Assembly: GCF_000740055.1 (NCBI RefSeq) | Contig: NZ_BBJM01000005.1 | Location: 1-64,000 of the forward strand | DNA length: 64,000 nucleotides | Source of the DNA: Secundilactobacillus oryzae JCM 18671 | GTDB taxonomy: Bacteria; Bacillota; Bacilli; Lactobacillales; Lactobacillaceae | Direction: 5' to 3' | In this document: positions 40,196 to 49,948 of the stretch, in pieces | Numbering within the stretch: position 1 is the stretch's first letter | How the letters are laid out: the number at the start of each line of letters is the position of its first letter | Position numbers and translations under genes: made by a program | The notes under the pieces: model-generated | The model's input: only the letters and a program-made list of their open reading frames with translations | What the model was told of the DNA's origin: nothing | The model's database searches: none

Positions 40196-42730
40196 TTAAA
40201 TCATGTCATGCTGTTCATAATGTTGTCTTAGGTACGTTGCTGTCAATCCATGAGGCTGTTTCACAATATCGTCAGGACGACCCTGGGCCATAATCTGCCC
40301 CCCTTGCGAACCACCCCTTGGCCCCAAATCAAGAAGATAATCTGCATTTGCCATTAAGTCCAGGTCGTGCGTAATTAGGAGAATCGTGGCCCCCTGCTCA
40401 ATCAATTGGTCAAAAACCCCCAGTAACGTTTGGACGTCCAGCGGGTGCAAGCCAATCGTGGGTTCATCAAAGATAAACAAACTGTTGGCTTGATACCGTT
40501 TCAAATGTGACGTCAGCTTCAGACGTTGGGCTTCACCGCCTGAGAGCGTTGGTGTGTCCTCACCTAAATGTAAATAGTCAAGGCCCATTTCTTGCAAAAC
40601 GGTCAGCGTCTGGAAAATGGTCGGTTCAGCTTCAAATACCGAAATCGCGTCGCCCACTTCCAATGCTAATAAATCGGCAATTGAATACCCTCGCCACTTA
40701 ATTTCCAAAATATCCGGATTGAACCGATTACCACCACAGGTTGGACACGTTTCAACCATGTCTGGTAAGTACTGGATATCCAGAGAAATCTGCCCGGTTC
40801 CACCACAAGTTGGGCATGCCCCCTCTTTGTTGTTATAAGAAAAATGACTTGCCGTGTAATGGTGTTTCTTCGACTCTGGCAAACTAGCAAATAGCTTTCG
40901 AAGCACGTCCATAATGTTGGTATATGTCGCTACCGTTGAGCGCATGTTTTTGCCCACCGGCGAAGCATCTACGCTGATGACGTGTTTCAAATCACCAGAA
41001 TTTAAGTGACTAACCTGCTGCGGCATTACCTGATTTTTGGCCTTACTTTCAAGCGCTGGCACCAAACTATCTAAAATTAGGGTTGTCTTACCAGCTCCAG
41101 AGAATCCCGTAATGGCGCTAATCTTCTTTAAAGGAAATTCAGCAGTTAAATGATTTAAGTTATAACGATGGTTAACCGTCAATCCAAATTTTCCTTGAGC
41201 GAATAACTCGTCTTTTCTGGCTAGTTTTCTACTTTGAATGGGTGCCTTCCCTGATAAAAATGGGCCAATCAGCGATTGCGAATTCTGTTTCAAATGGGCT
41301 GGTGTTCCTGTGGCCACAACAGTACCACCTTTGGTACCAGAACCAGGTCCAATTTCAATCACCCAGTCGGCTGCATCAATAATCGCGGTTTCATGGTCAA
41401 CCACAACCAGAGAATTGCCACCCGCAATCAGCGCCCGAAAAATTTTGATAAGTCCGGCGACGTTGTCGGGATGCAACCCAACTGAGGGCTCATCTAAAAT
41501 ATAAAGGACCCCCGTCGTTTCCGTTCGTAGCGTTCGTCCTAATTGAATCCGTTGTAGCTCTCCGGTTGAAAGGGTCGACCCCAACCGATTCATCGTTAAA
41601 TAATCGAGGCCTAAATCTAATAATGGCTGAAGCTGATTCAGTAACTCTTGGCTTAAGTTGTGGGCTAGTTCTTGCATGTCTGCGGGTAATGCTGCCTTCA
41701 TTCGGCTAATAAAATCTGGTAAATCGCCCAGCGGTTGCTCACTTGCCTCAGCAATATTCATGTCCAGCACATGCTGGTTTAATCGGTCTGGATTCAAACG
41801 CGTCCCATGGCAGGTCTCACAGGTACTGAAAGTGTAGAACTGATTGAGTCGCTTTAGTGCTCGATCACTTTTAGTGGTCTGCATACTATCCTCAATCGCG
41901 TTATAAGCATTTTCAAACAAGGCGTGCTCCATGTGAAAAACGCGTCCCGTTCCGGATAAGATATCAACAGGATACTGCTTTTTCTCACCGTGCATCACCA
42001 TTTCTTTTTCATCGTCACTGAGGTCCTTATAAGGGACCGTCGTTCGAATCCCCATCGCTGCAGCAACTGTTGGCATAAAGTTTCGCCCAGGTAACCGCCA
42101 TGACGCGATTGCGCCATCCGCCAAACTCAGATTTTCGTCAAAAATCAATTTACTGGGATCAATTTGCTTAGTCTTGCCAAGTCCGCCACAGGTTGGACAG
42201 GCTCCATCAGAGTTAAAGGCAAAATCCTCGGCACCAAAAGCCCGGAACTCAACTCCACAAGTGGGACAGGTAATGATGCCCATCTGATCATCCAGCCGAT
42301 CCATCGCTTCGGCAATCTTAATAGTCGGCGGAACCCGGTGCCCATTTGGACAAACTGGCGAGCCTAATCGTGAATAAATCAGTCTTAAGACATTATAGAT
42401 TTCTGTCATTGTCCCCACTGTTGAGCGCACAGAGGGCACGTTTGGCCGTTGACGCAGCGCTAAAGCGGCTGGGATATATTTCACCGATTTGACGTTAGCA
42501 CGCCCAACCTGGCTAATTCGGCGCCTGGTATAGGTAGCCAAGGCATCAAGATAACGTCGTGAACCTTCGGCGTAAAGGATTCCCATGGCCAGTGAAGATT
42601 TTCCCGAACCCGATAAGCCAGAAATAGCGACAAACTGATTAAGCGGGATGTCTACATCGATTCCCTTTAAATTGTTAACTTCGCCGCCACGAACTTCAAT
42701 TTGCGTTGGTAAATTTATCCATTCCGTCAT
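40196..42730 (-). CDS. Short UvrA paralogue (UvrA2-type ABC protein)
   Basis: An 844-residue double-ABC protein of the excinuclease UvrA family. Walker A motifs are SGLSGSGKSSLAM and TGFSGAGKTTLIL; signatures are STGELQRIQLG and LSGGEAQRLKLT. Two zinc modules with CPTCG pairs are visible (about residues 134-190 and 620-670). It is about 100 residues shorter than canonical UvrA (about 940-950), the pattern of class II UvrA2 proteins, which lack the UvrB-binding domain and have been linked to drug or DNA-damage tolerance. The function is unproven. No uvrB is adjacent, so it is not the main repair uvrA. Confidence 0.88.
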   Translation of the reverse strand: MTEWINLPTQIEVRGGEVNNLKGIDVDIPLNQFVAISGLSGSGKSSLAMGILYAEGSRRYLDALATYTRRRISQVGRANVKSVKYIPAALALRQRPNVPSVRSTVGTMTEIYNVLRLIYSRLGSPVCPNGHRVPPTIKIAEAMDRLDDQMGIITCPTCGVEFRAFGAEDFAFNSDGACPTCGGLGKTKQIDPSKLIFDENLSLADGAIASWRLPGRNFMPTVAAAMGIRTTVPYKDLSDDEKEMVMHGEKKQYPVDILSGTGRVFHMEHALFENAYNAIEDSMQTTKSDRALKRLNQFYTFSTCETCHGTRLNPDRLNQHVLDMNIAEASEQPLGDLPDFISRMKAALPADMQELAHNLSQELLNQLQPLLDLGLDYLTMNRLGSTLSTGELQRIQLGRTLRTETTGVLYILDEPSVGLHPDNVAGLIKIFRALIAGGNSLVVVDHETAIIDAADWVIEIGPGSGTKGGTVVATGTPAHLKQNSQSLIGPFLSGKAPIQSRKLARKDELFAQGKFGLTVNHRYNLNHLTAEFPLKKISAITGFSGAGKTTLILDSLVPALESKAKNQVMPQQVSHLNSGDLKHVISVDASPVGKNMRSTVATYTNIMDVLRKLFASLPESKKHHYTASHFSYNNKEGACPTCGGTGQISLDIQYLPDMVETCPTCGGNRFNPDILEIKWRGYSIADLLALEVGDAISVFEAEPTIFQTLTVLQEMGLDYLHLGEDTPTLSGGEAQRLKLTSHLKRYQANSLFIFDEPTIGLHPLDVQTLLGVFDQLIEQGATILLITHDLDLMANADYLLDLGPRGGSQGGQIMAQGRPDDIVKQPHGLTATYLRQHYEQHDMI

Positions 42731-42784
42731 CTAACCACTCCTCATTATCCTCATTCTACTCCTGCTAATTTTCGATGACAAAAG

Positions 42785-42843
42785 TAAAAACCTCCGCCAA
42801 ACTCAGTCACCATTTTGGCTTCGACTAGTTCAGAAGAGGTTTA
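42785..42843 (-). terminator. Terminator of the amino-acid permease gene
   Basis: The minus strand pairs AACCTC with GAGGTT and GCCAAA with TTTGGC, followed by TTTTTAC. Confidence 0.65.
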
Positions 42844-42846
42844 TTT

Positions 42847-44259
42847 TTAATCCTTTTTCGATTGATTATTTAATAGACTATGCTTGGCTCCGTACAAGAA
42901 GTAAATGGCAAGACCAATGAGGAACCAGATGGAAGACACAATCCAAGTATCAAGTGGCAACTGTGCCAGCATAAAGATACATAGTGCAGCAGAAACGATT
43001 GGTAACACTGGGTACAATGGGACCTTGAAGCCACCCGCGTTGTCGATGTCCTTCCGACGTCGTAACGGAATAATACCAATTGAAATGAACGTGAAGGCAA
43101 TCAACGTTCCAATGTTAACTAATTGCGTTAACCGATCAAGTGAAACCAGGCCACCCAAGATTGCGATGATAATGGTAACCGCAATCAAACTTACTCGTGG
43201 TGTGTGGTGCTTCATTTCAATCTTACCAAGTGCTTTTGGTAATAAACCATCCCGACCGATTGAGTAAATTAATCGTGATGAACTGAAAATCATTGAAACC
43301 ATCATCGTGAACATACCGGCTAACGCACCGATTGAGATGATACCGGCTACCCAGTTTTGGTTAACCAAGTGTAAAGCAAATGAAACAGGATCAGAAACGT
43401 TTAGCTTCGTGTATGAAGTCATCCCCGTCAAAACGGCAGCAACGAGAATATATAAAATCGTACAGATTAACAGGGTACCAATAATTCCGATTGGCATGTT
43501 CTTCTTAGCATTTTTAACTTCGGCAGCTGATGCTGAAACAACGTCAAAGCCTAAGTAAGCAAAGAAAACCAGTGAAGCACCCGTCATGATTCCCTTCACA
43601 CCAAATGGCATGAATGGTACCCAGTTCGTTGGTTTCACGTAGAAGAGACCAACGGCAAGGAACAAGAAGATAATGGCAATTTTAACCACCACGATGATGT
43701 TGTTGACCATGATTGAGGTCTTAGCACCCCGGGAGATAATCAAACCGATTAATAGCACAATAATAATGGCAAAAATATTAATGTAAGTTCCATGTGCTGG
43801 GTCAAATGGCCCAGTCAGCGCTTTAGGAACACTAATACCGAATCCTTTGATGAATGATAGGAAGTAAGCTGACCATCCCGTTGAAACTGAGGCAACTGCC
43901 AGCATATATTCCAAAATCAAGGCCCAACCTAATACCCAGCCAATGACTTCGCCGAAAACGATGTTACCGTATGAATAGGCGCTTCCGGCAATTGGTAAGG
44001 CTGATGAGAACTCTGCATAACACATTGCAGCAAACGTACACACAATCGTAGCTAAAATGAATGAGATGACGATTGCGGGACCACTGTATAATGCAGCAAC
44101 CGTTCCGGGAAGAATAAAAATCCCAGTCCCAATAACGGCTCCCACCCCTAACATGACCAAATCTTTCGCGTTCATTGTTTTTTCTAATTGGGCATCCTTT
44201 AATAGATACCGGTCTAAACTTTCTTTCTTAAAGTACCGGGCAAGACCACCTGTACGCAT
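42847..44259 (-). CDS. APC-family amino-acid permease (YfnA-like)
   Basis: A 470-residue, 12-14-helix transporter of the amino acid-polyamine-organocation superfamily. The N-terminal LGVGAVIGTGIFILPG segment is the diagnostic substrate-binding helix, and the sequence resembles the YfnA/CAT branch. The substrate is not predictable from the protein; the upstream Phe-codon leader peptide points to aromatic amino acids. A reading from 44283 is open, but ATG 44259 has AAGGAGG upstream and is preferred. It is preceded by a leader of about 290 bases containing an attenuator. Confidence 0.9.
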   Translation of the reverse strand: MRTGGLARYFKKESLDRYLLKDAQLEKTMNAKDLVMLGVGAVIGTGIFILPGTVAALYSGPAIVISFILATIVCTFAAMCYAEFSSALPIAGSAYSYGNIVFGEVIGWVLGWALILEYMLAVASVSTGWSAYFLSFIKGFGISVPKALTGPFDPAHGTYINIFAIIIVLLIGLIISRGAKTSIMVNNIIVVVKIAIIFLFLAVGLFYVKPTNWVPFMPFGVKGIMTGASLVFFAYLGFDVVSASAAEVKNAKKNMPIGIIGTLLICTILYILVAAVLTGMTSYTKLNVSDPVSFALHLVNQNWVAGIISIGALAGMFTMMVSMIFSSSRLIYSIGRDGLLPKALGKIEMKHHTPRVSLIAVTIIIAILGGLVSLDRLTQLVNIGTLIAFTFISIGIIPLRRRKDIDNAGGFKVPLYPVLPIVSAALCIFMLAQLPLDTWIVSSIWFLIGLAIYFLYGAKHSLLNNQSKKD

Positions 44260-44335
44260 AATTTTTCCTCCTTCTGACTCCATATGACCATCCTCCTTAT
44301 TCTATCTTAATGAGGACCGGTAAAAAAGATAAAAG

Positions 44336-44368
44336 AAAAACGCACCGGTCTTTGAGTCACCGATGCGT
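44336..44368 (-). terminator. Attenuator terminator upstream of the permease
   Basis: The minus strand forms ACGCATCGGT with ACCGGTGCGT around a nine-base loop, followed by TTTTTC. It lies about 75 bases before the permease start. Its loop and 3' arm (AAGACCG, 44346-44352) can instead pair with CGGTCTT upstream (44377-44383). Confidence 0.88.
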
Positions 44369-44370
44369 CC

Positions 44371-44411
44371 ACCGGGAAGACCGCTACGCTTCTGCCTAGC
44401 CATCTTCCGGT
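44371..44411 (-). promoter_or_regulatory. Competing hairpin of the attenuator
   Basis: The minus strand ACCGGAAGA (44403-44411) pairs with TCTTCCCGGT (44371-44380). Its loop contains CTAGGC (44394-44399), which can pair with GCCTAG (44464-44469) inside the leader peptide gene. This gives the set of mutually exclusive pairings expected of an attenuator. Confidence 0.6.
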
Positions 44412-44444
44412 CGTTTGAGAATTCTCAATGCTAAAGATTCCTCT

Positions 44445-44525
44445 TTAACTGACCTGGAAAAGACTAGGCTCGTTAAAGAAGAAAAATCCTGATAATCGTA
44501 GTACTGGTCGATTAGTTAATTGCAT
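44445..44525 (-). CDS. Phe-rich leader peptide (26 aa)
   Basis: A 26-codon reading begins at ATG 44525, with GAGGGG eight bases upstream, 25 bases after the predicted transcript start. It begins MQLTNRPVLRLSGFFFF: codons 14-17 are four successive Phe codons (TTT TTC TTC TTT, 44475-44486), and another Phe is codon 23. The stop TAA lies 77 bases upstream of a terminator hairpin and 186 bases before an amino-acid permease. This is the layout of ribosome-mediated attenuation (compare pheL of enterobacteria). The peptide is probably not functional in itself. Expression is inferred, not shown. Confidence 0.75.
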   Translation of the reverse strand: MQLTNRPVLRLSGFFFFNEPSLFQVS

Positions 44526-44557
44526 TGGAAATTCCCCTCTCATTTGATAATGATGTT

Positions 44558-44586
44558 ATTCTAACCTAAATTTCATTCAGGTACAA
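44558..44586 (-). promoter_or_regulatory. Promoter of the leader peptide-permease transcript
   Basis: On the minus strand, TTGTAC (44581-44586) and TAGAAT (44558-44563) have a 17-base spacer. The predicted start is near 44551. Confidence 0.75.
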
Positions 44587-44588
44587 GC

Positions 44589-44942
44589 TTAAATTAAAGT
44601 TAGGAAGATAGAAACCACAATCAGGGTCACCCCAACGATTAGGCAAAAGCGGGCGTAACGGTTTACCACGATGGGACCGTTTTTTAAGGAGCCCACGCTC
44701 TCCACTTTAATCTTTTCCTTTTTTAAATCCTCTTCACCTTTTTTGCGGAAGTGAAACCAACCAGCAAACAAATGAGCTTTTTCCAAGATGAAGAAAGCTG
44801 CCCCAATTAAAAATAGTAAACCGATCATGAACCAAACGTTGGCGACGACAATCAGTGGCGCAAACCACAAAGCCACCACTCCGGCTACTAAAATGATGCC
44901 GAGCGTCCAGAGACTAACCCGATTCTTTTTAATAAATGACAT
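44589..44942 (-). CDS. Small membrane protein, DUF3899-like
   Basis: A 117-residue protein with three predicted helices (about residues 11-29, 32-52 and 97-116) and a charged central region (FRKKGEEDLKKEKIK). The length and layout fit the DUF3899 family, which has no known function. ATG at 44942 has AGGAGGG upstream. A terminator separates it from prs, and the leader-peptide promoter starts right after its stop. Confidence 0.75.
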   Translation of the reverse strand: MSFIKKNRVSLWTLGIILVAGVVALWFAPLIVVANVWFMIGLLFLIGAAFFILEKAHLFAGWFHFRKKGEEDLKKEKIKVESVGSLKNGPIVVNRYARFCLIVGVTLIVVSIFLTLI

Positions 44943-44961
44943 GTTGCCCTCCTAACCAAAC

Positions 44962-45000
44962 AAAAATTGGCTTGAATGGGATACATCCAAACCAATTTTG
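44962..45000 (-). terminator. Terminator of prs
   Basis: The minus strand pairs AAATTGGTTTGGATG with CATTCAAGCCAATTT, followed by TTG and T-rich sequence. Confidence 0.8.
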
Positions 45001-45001
45001 A

Positions 45002-45985
45002 TTATTGATTGTTGATAACGTTAAAACGATTTGTGAACAATGGGCTAACTGGCTTGTGTTCGTGAATTCGTTTAATTGCGGCTCCCATCAATGGGCCAAC
45101 TGAGATTTGTTGAATCTTATCAATCTGCTTTTCAGCGGGTAATTGAATCGAATCCGTCACCACTAATTCTTTAATTGGTGATTTGGCAATCCGTTCAATC
45201 GCTGGACCTGAAAGTACGGGATGAGTGCCACTAGCATAAACTTCAGTGGCGCCCGCATCAATTAAGGCTTGTGCGCCTAAGGTGATGGTTCCCGCCGTAT
45301 CAATCATGTCGTCAATCATGATACAACGCTTACCCTTTACGTCTCCAATGATGTTCATCACTTCGGCCACGTTGGCCTTTGGACGACGCTTATCAATAAT
45401 TGCGATTGGTGCCTTCAAGAACTCAGCTAATCGACGAGCTCGAGTTACGCCACCATGGTCAGGTGAAACAACTACCGCATTTTCATCGAGACCATGATTA
45501 ATGAAGTAGTCCGCCAACAATGGCGCACCCATCATGTGATCCACGGGAACATCGAAGAACCCTTGGATTTGGGCAGCATGCATATCAAGTGCGACAACAC
45601 GCGTAATTCCCGCCTTTTGCAACATGTTAGCCACTAATTTAGCCGTGATTGGTTCACGGGAACGGGCTTTACGGTCCTGGCGAGCATAACCATAGTAAGG
45701 AATAACCACGTTAATCGTCTCAGCACTTGCACGACGCAAGGCATCAATCATAATCAGTAATTCCATCAAGTTATCGTTAACGGGTGCTGATGTTGACTGA
45801 ATGACGTAGACGTGACAACCACGAATACTTTCTTCAATGTTAATCCGAATTTCACCGTCGCTAAAACGGTCAACGGACGTTTTACCAAGTTCAACCCCAA
45901 CTTCATCGGCAATTTTTTGGGCCAAAGGCTTGTTAGAATTCAGCGCAAAAATCTTCAACTTCGAGTCAAAATATTTGTTAGCCAT
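45002..45985 (-). CDS. prs: Ribose-phosphate pyrophosphokinase
   Basis: Makes PRPP from ribose 5-phosphate and ATP for purine, pyrimidine, histidine, tryptophan and NAD synthesis. The product is about 327 residues and shows the family segments [17 protein letters not shown] and the PRPP loop [14 protein letters not shown]. An upstream in-frame start at 46003 is open, but ATG 45985 has GGAGG upstream and is preferred. It follows glmU, as in Bacillus (glmU-prs). Confidence 0.97.
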   Translation of the reverse strand: MANKYFDSKLKIFALNSNKPLAQKIADEVGVELGKTSVDRFSDGEIRINIEESIRGCHVYVIQSTSAPVNDNLMELLIMIDALRRASAETINVVIPYYGYARQDRKARSREPITAKLVANMLQKAGITRVVALDMHAAQIQGFFDVPVDHMMGAPLLADYFINHGLDENAVVVSPDHGGVTRARRLAEFLKAPIAIIDKRRPKANVAEVMNIIGDVKGKRCIMIDDMIDTAGTITLGAQALIDAGATEVYASGTHPVLSGPAIERIAKSPIKELVVTDSIQLPAEKQIDKIQQISVGPLMGAAIKRIHEHKPVSPLFTNRFNVINNQ

Positions 45986-46058
45986 AAGTTCCTCCAAGAA
46001 CAATTTTTCTAATTCAATTTTATGCTATTCCATTAGAAAAGCAAGCGTTACTTCACGC

Positions 46059-47438
46059 TTAGTCTTCACCACCATAAGGTAGTTTTTGGTAATAGTTGGG
46101 TTTATTCGTTTGGCGTTGGCGAGCAATCGCCATATCGTATTTTGCCACATCATCGGTAATGGTTGACCCAGCCGCGATAAATGAGTGATCTGCCACATTA
46201 AGTGGTGCAATCAAGTTGGCGTTACTGCCGATAAACGAGTCATCCCCAACTGTAGTGGTATTCTTGTGTGCACCATCGTAGTTAACGAACACCACCCCGC
46301 AACCAACATTAATATTCTTGCCTAGGTTACCGTTACCAACGTAGGTCAAATGGCCCACCTTAGTACCTTCACCAATTGTCGACTTCTTGACTTCAACGAA
46401 GTTCCCCAAATGAACTTTAGGTCCAATGTTGGATTCTGGTCGTAAGTGACTCATTGGGCCAATGTTACTATCATCGTGCATTTCGGAATCTTCTAGATAC
46501 GAAGAGATGACCTTCACCCTATCGTGTAACACGGAATCATGAATTTCTGAATTAGCGCCAATAAAACAATCTTCGCCAATAATGGTTTTACCCTTCAATA
46601 AAACACCAGGTTCAATAATTGTGTCTGCCCCAATCGTGACATTCATATCGATGTAAGTATTCTCTGGGTTGATCAAAGTCACACCATTCCGCATGTGGGT
46701 CTCATTAATCCGTTTTTGCATAATACGATTGGCCTTAGCCAACGCTACTCGGTCGTTAACTCCCATGGATTCATCAAAGTCCGACATCGTATAAGCAGCC
46801 ACAGTGTCGCCCTGATTCTTCAAGATTTCAATGACATCAGTCAGGTAGTACTCACCCTGTGCGTTTTCATTATTGGTTTCGTGAAGTGCACGGAATAGAG
46901 CCTGATTGTCGAATACATAAACACCCGTGTTGATTTCGGCAATTTCCTTTTCGGCATCCGTAGCGTCTTTTTGCTCCACGATTTTTTCTACGATGCCCAG
47001 CTTATTTCTAACGATACGACCGTAACCAGTTGGATCAGGTGCAATCGAGGTCAAAACGGTCGCAACCGCCTTCTTAGCATCGTGAAATTCGAACAAGTTG
47101 CTAAGGGTTTCAGCAGTGAATAATGGCGTATCGCCACTAATCACCAAAGTGGTTCCCTCTTTATCCTTCAATAATGGTTCGGTTTGCATCACTGCATGGC
47201 CAGTTCCAAGTTGTTTTTCTTGGAGGACGTATTCACTCCGGTCACCCAGCGTTGCCTTGACATCCTCAGCACCGAAGCCAACAACCGTCACAATTTCATC
47301 TATTTGGGTTTTCTGAACTTCCGTCAGGACATGCTCCACCATGGGCATACCACAAACTTTGTGTAAAACTTTGTATAATTTTGATTTCATTCGCGTGCCC
47401 TTACCGGCAGCTAAAATGATCGTATTCCGCGTGTTCAT
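46059..47438 (-). CDS. glmU: Bifunctional UDP-N-acetylglucosamine pyrophosphorylase / GlcN-1-P acetyltransferase
   Basis: Makes UDP-GlcNAc, the entry point to peptidoglycan. The N-terminal uridylyltransferase has the nucleotide motif [12 protein letters not shown] (about residues 8-19); the C-terminal left-handed beta-helix carries hexapeptide repeats and the acetyltransferase end. Two ATGs are six bases apart; 47438 has AGGGAG nine bases upstream and is preferred over 47444. It lies between purR and prs, the conserved Bacilli order. Confidence 0.97.
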   Translation of the reverse strand: MNTRNTIILAAGKGTRMKSKLYKVLHKVCGMPMVEHVLTEVQKTQIDEIVTVVGFGAEDVKATLGDRSEYVLQEKQLGTGHAVMQTEPLLKDKEGTTLVISGDTPLFTAETLSNLFEFHDAKKAVATVLTSIAPDPTGYGRIVRNKLGIVEKIVEQKDATDAEKEIAEINTGVYVFDNQALFRALHETNNENAQGEYYLTDVIEILKNQGDTVAAYTMSDFDESMGVNDRVALAKANRIMQKRINETHMRNGVTLINPENTYIDMNVTIGADTIIEPGVLLKGKTIIGEDCFIGANSEIHDSVLHDRVKVISSYLEDSEMHDDSNIGPMSHLRPESNIGPKVHLGNFVEVKKSTIGEGTKVGHLTYVGNGNLGKNINVGCGVVFVNYDGAHKNTTTVGDDSFIGSNANLIAPLNVADHSFIAAGSTITDDVAKYDMAIARQRQTNKPNYYQKLPYGGED

Positions 47439-47461
47439 TGCCATTGACTCCCTAACTAAAA

Positions 47462-48286
47462 TTATTTTTTCGAAAAGATCTTTTCGAGATAATTCCCAGG
47501 TGCAACCTTCACTTGTTCGTTTTCAACACCAACCGTCAACAGGGAGGTATAGTCTTCAATCACCTTGTCTTCAGTGTCGGCACCTTCAGCAAATACCGAA
47601 ATACCGACGACTGTAGAATCAAATTCCTTAACGAGCGATTGCATGCCCCGAACTGTTCCGCCGGCCTTCATATAGTCATCAACGACTAAAACTCGGGAAC
47701 CTGATTTAAGACTACGCTTGGATAAAGCCATCTTTTCGATGCGGTTACTAGAACCCGAGACATAGTTTACACTCACCGTTGAACCTTCCGTAATTTGAGA
47801 GTCATGTCGCACAATCACAAATGGAACGTTCAGAAATGAGGCAACACTTTGTGCAATTGGCACCCCTTTAGTTGCAACCGTCATGACGGCATCGACAGCG
47901 CCTTCTTGATATTCAGTCGCGATAATCCGCCCAACCTGGCGTAAAACGTCGGGTTGTCCCAGGAGATCAGACATATAGACATAACCACCTGGCAAGAACC
48001 GATTTTCCTCTGTAAGGGCTGTTTCCATTTTGCGAACAAATAAAATGGCTTCTTCTTCGGAAATCCCAGGAATAAACCGGGCACCCCCAGCTGCTCCTGG
48101 GACGGTTTCAAGTATGCCCGTTCCACGTTCTTGGAACGTTCGTTTTAAGATAGTCAGATCCTCACTAATTGACGATTTGGCCGAGCCATACCGGGTTGCA
48201 AAAAATGTTAATGACACCAATGTATGTGGTCGTTCTAATAGGTATCTTGTCATATCAATTAGTCGGTCACTTCTTCGTACTTTCAC
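47462..48286 (-). CDS. purR: Purine operon repressor PurR
   Basis: DNA-binding regulator of purine genes in Firmicutes that senses PRPP. It has an N-terminal winged helix (residues 1-75, starting [20 protein letters not shown]) and a phosphoribosyltransferase-like C-terminal domain with the PRPP motif [17 protein letters not shown]. The start is GTG 48286 with GAGG eight bases upstream, matching the Bacillus N-terminus; GTG 48295 is also in frame. A PurBox lies upstream, suggesting autoregulation. Confidence 0.95.
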   Translation of the reverse strand: MKVRRSDRLIDMTRYLLERPHTLVSLTFFATRYGSAKSSISEDLTILKRTFQERGTGILETVPGAAGGARFIPGISEEEAILFVRKMETALTEENRFLPGGYVYMSDLLGQPDVLRQVGRIIATEYQEGAVDAVMTVATKGVPIAQSVASFLNVPFVIVRHDSQITEGSTVSVNYVSGSSNRIEKMALSKRSLKSGSRVLVVDDYMKAGGTVRGMQSLVKEFDSTVVGISVFAEGADTEDKVIEDYTSLLTVGVENEQVKVAPGNYLEKIFSKK

Positions 48287-48340
48287 CGTTTTCACCTCTA
48301 CGTAAAATCTTTCCGTTTCTCACTGGTCAATAATATCATA

Positions 48341-48349
48341 AATGTTCGG
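48341..48349 (-). promoter_or_regulatory. PurBox upstream of purR
   Basis: The minus strand reads CCGAACATT, a match to the PurBox CCGAACAWT bound by PurR in Firmicutes, about 55 bases before the purR start. Only one half of the usual pair was found, so it is a tentative operator. Confidence 0.6.
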
Positions 48350-48408
48350 GTTTTAGGACTATTTCAATGGACTTAAGCGAATTATTATTGATTTTTTGGA
48401 ATTTAAAA

Positions 48409-48442
48409 TAAAAACGCATCCCAAATTGATTGAGATACGTTT
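48409..48442 (-). terminator. Terminator of the metal ABC operon
   Basis: The minus strand pairs AAACGTATCTCA with TGGGATGCGTTT and continues in T-rich sequence. Confidence 0.78.
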
Positions 48443-48450
48443 GAAATTCA

Positions 48451-49248
48451 TTATTCAGTTTTAAGCCAGCGCTTGCTAGCCAAAGCCACAAGATACAAAG
48501 CTGCTTCGATGGTTGCAATGAAGAAACTCACAGGTAAGTTGGTCAGGTAGCTTAAATATAGGCCAACCCAAACTCCGAAAAGTGCGATACCAACTGCCAG
48601 CGTCATCATTCCGCCTACCGTTCGCGCAAAATACTTTGCCACGGCTGCTGGAATTGTCAGCAGGATAAAAATCAGTAATGACCCAACGATTTGGGCCGCC
48701 ACACTAACTGAGAATGCCAACAAAATCAAAAAAACAATCGACAGTAACGTCTTGTTGACACCCCTAACCTGGGCGCCAATCGGATCAAATGAGTCAAATT
48801 TTAAGTAACGGTAAATCACGAAGATAACCGCCAATACCACAACTGACAAGGCACTAATCTGAATCACATCCGACTGGCCGATGCCAATCACGCTACCGAA
48901 CAAAATATTCGTCGCATAACTCGCATTTTTGTTGGAAAGCGATAGAAACAAAATTCCCAGCCCAATAAATAAGGCTGAAATAGCACTAATCACGTTTTCA
49001 CGGCGTTCCTGTTTGACGCTCAGTTGGCCTACAATAATCGAGCTGATGGTCGTAAACAGAATCATCCCGTTTAATGGTGGCCAACTCATGAACACCCCAA
49101 ATGAAGCGCCCGCAAATCCAATTTCGGAAAGCGTATGCGTCAAAAATGACATATTTCTGGCAATCACAAAAACACCAATAACACCACAAAGAATGGCGAT
49201 GATGGTCCCAGCTAGGAACGCATTTTGCATAAACTCAAATCTAAACAT
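48451..49248 (-). CDS. Metal ABC transporter permease (ZnuB-like)
   Basis: A 265-residue ABC-3 family permease with about eight helices; AGTIIAILCGVIGVFVIARN near the N-terminus and the FAGASFG segment are typical of ZnuB/MntB. It overlaps the ATPase gene by eight bases. Zinc or manganese is the likely cargo. Confidence 0.92.
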   Translation of the reverse strand: MFRFEFMQNAFLAGTIIAILCGVIGVFVIARNMSFLTHTLSEIGFAGASFGVFMSWPPLNGMILFTTISSIIVGQLSVKQERRENVISAISALFIGLGILFLSLSNKNASYATNILFGSVIGIGQSDVIQISALSVVVLAVIFVIYRYLKFDSFDPIGAQVRGVNKTLLSIVFLILLAFSVSVAAQIVGSLLIFILLTIPAAVAKYFARTVGGMMTLAVGIALFGVWVGLYLSYLTNLPVSFFIATIEAALYLVALASKRWLKTE

Positions 49249-49948
49249 GGGCTTCCATCATCCCCCAAATCTCTTCTGTTGATAAATCTGCGCTATCCCC
49301 TTGAATAAACTTACCTGGGGTTAGCATCAGAAACTTTTGTGTGTACTTCTTGGCCAGTGCAATGTCATGCGTGACAAAAATCACCGTTAACCCAAACTTT
49401 TGATTAATTTCCAAAACCAAATCGAGCAAATCGTTCTTGCTAATTGGGTCTAGACTTGCCGTTGATTCATCCAGAATCAACAAATCTGGCTCTTCAATGA
49501 GCGCTTGTGCGAGGTAGGCCTTTTGTTTCTCACCACCAGAAGCCTGTCCCATCGGCCGGTTAGCTAAATGCTTCAACCCGGTTCGTTCTAGCATCTCTGT
49601 GACCTTTTGCCGTTCTGATTGGCTCAACCAAGGTAACTTGAAGCCCGTTAAGTTAAGGGCGACAAAATCCCGAATGGACAGCGGGTACTCACCATCGATG
49701 TTGCGAAACTGAGGGACGTAGCCAATATGCACCGCATGGTCATCTGGGTAATAGGAAATACTGCCAGATTCCGGTTTGAGCTGGCGCAAAATGGTCTTCA
49801 TCAGTGTGGTCTTTCCAACCCCGTTTTCACCCACGATACTCAAGAAATCGCCACGATTAAGGGTATAGTTTAGATGCTTAATAACTGGCGTCGATGAATC
49901 GGCATATCCAGCTGTTAGATCCTTAATTTGTAAAATGGGGTCAGTCAT
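49241..49948 (-). CDS. Metal ABC transporter ATPase (ZnuC-like)
   Basis: About 235 residues with Walker A GENGVGKTTL, the signature ASGGEKQKAYLAQAL and Walker B LLILDE. ATG 49948 (AGGAG about ten bases upstream) is preferred over the longer reading from 49975. It overlaps the upstream binding-protein gene by eight bases, so the three components form one tightly coupled operon. Confidence 0.93.
   Translation of the reverse strand: MTDPILQIKDLTAGYADSSTPVIKHLNYTLNRGDFLSIVGENGVGKTTLMKTILRQLKPESGSISYYPDDHAVHIGYVPQFRNIDGEYPLSIRDFVALNLTGFKLPWLSQSERQKVTEMLERTGLKHLANRPMGQASGGEKQKAYLAQALIEEPDLLILDESTASLDPISKNDLLDLVLEINQKFGLTVIFVTHDIALAKKYTQKFLMLTPGKFIQGDSADLSTEEIWGMMEAHV

Noticed and set aside
44336-44525. 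T-box, lysine or SAM riboswitch as the explanation for the permease leader
   Set aside because: The T-box core (GGTGG-ACCGCG) and the conserved riboswitch cores are absent, while a well-placed Phe-rich ORF is present.
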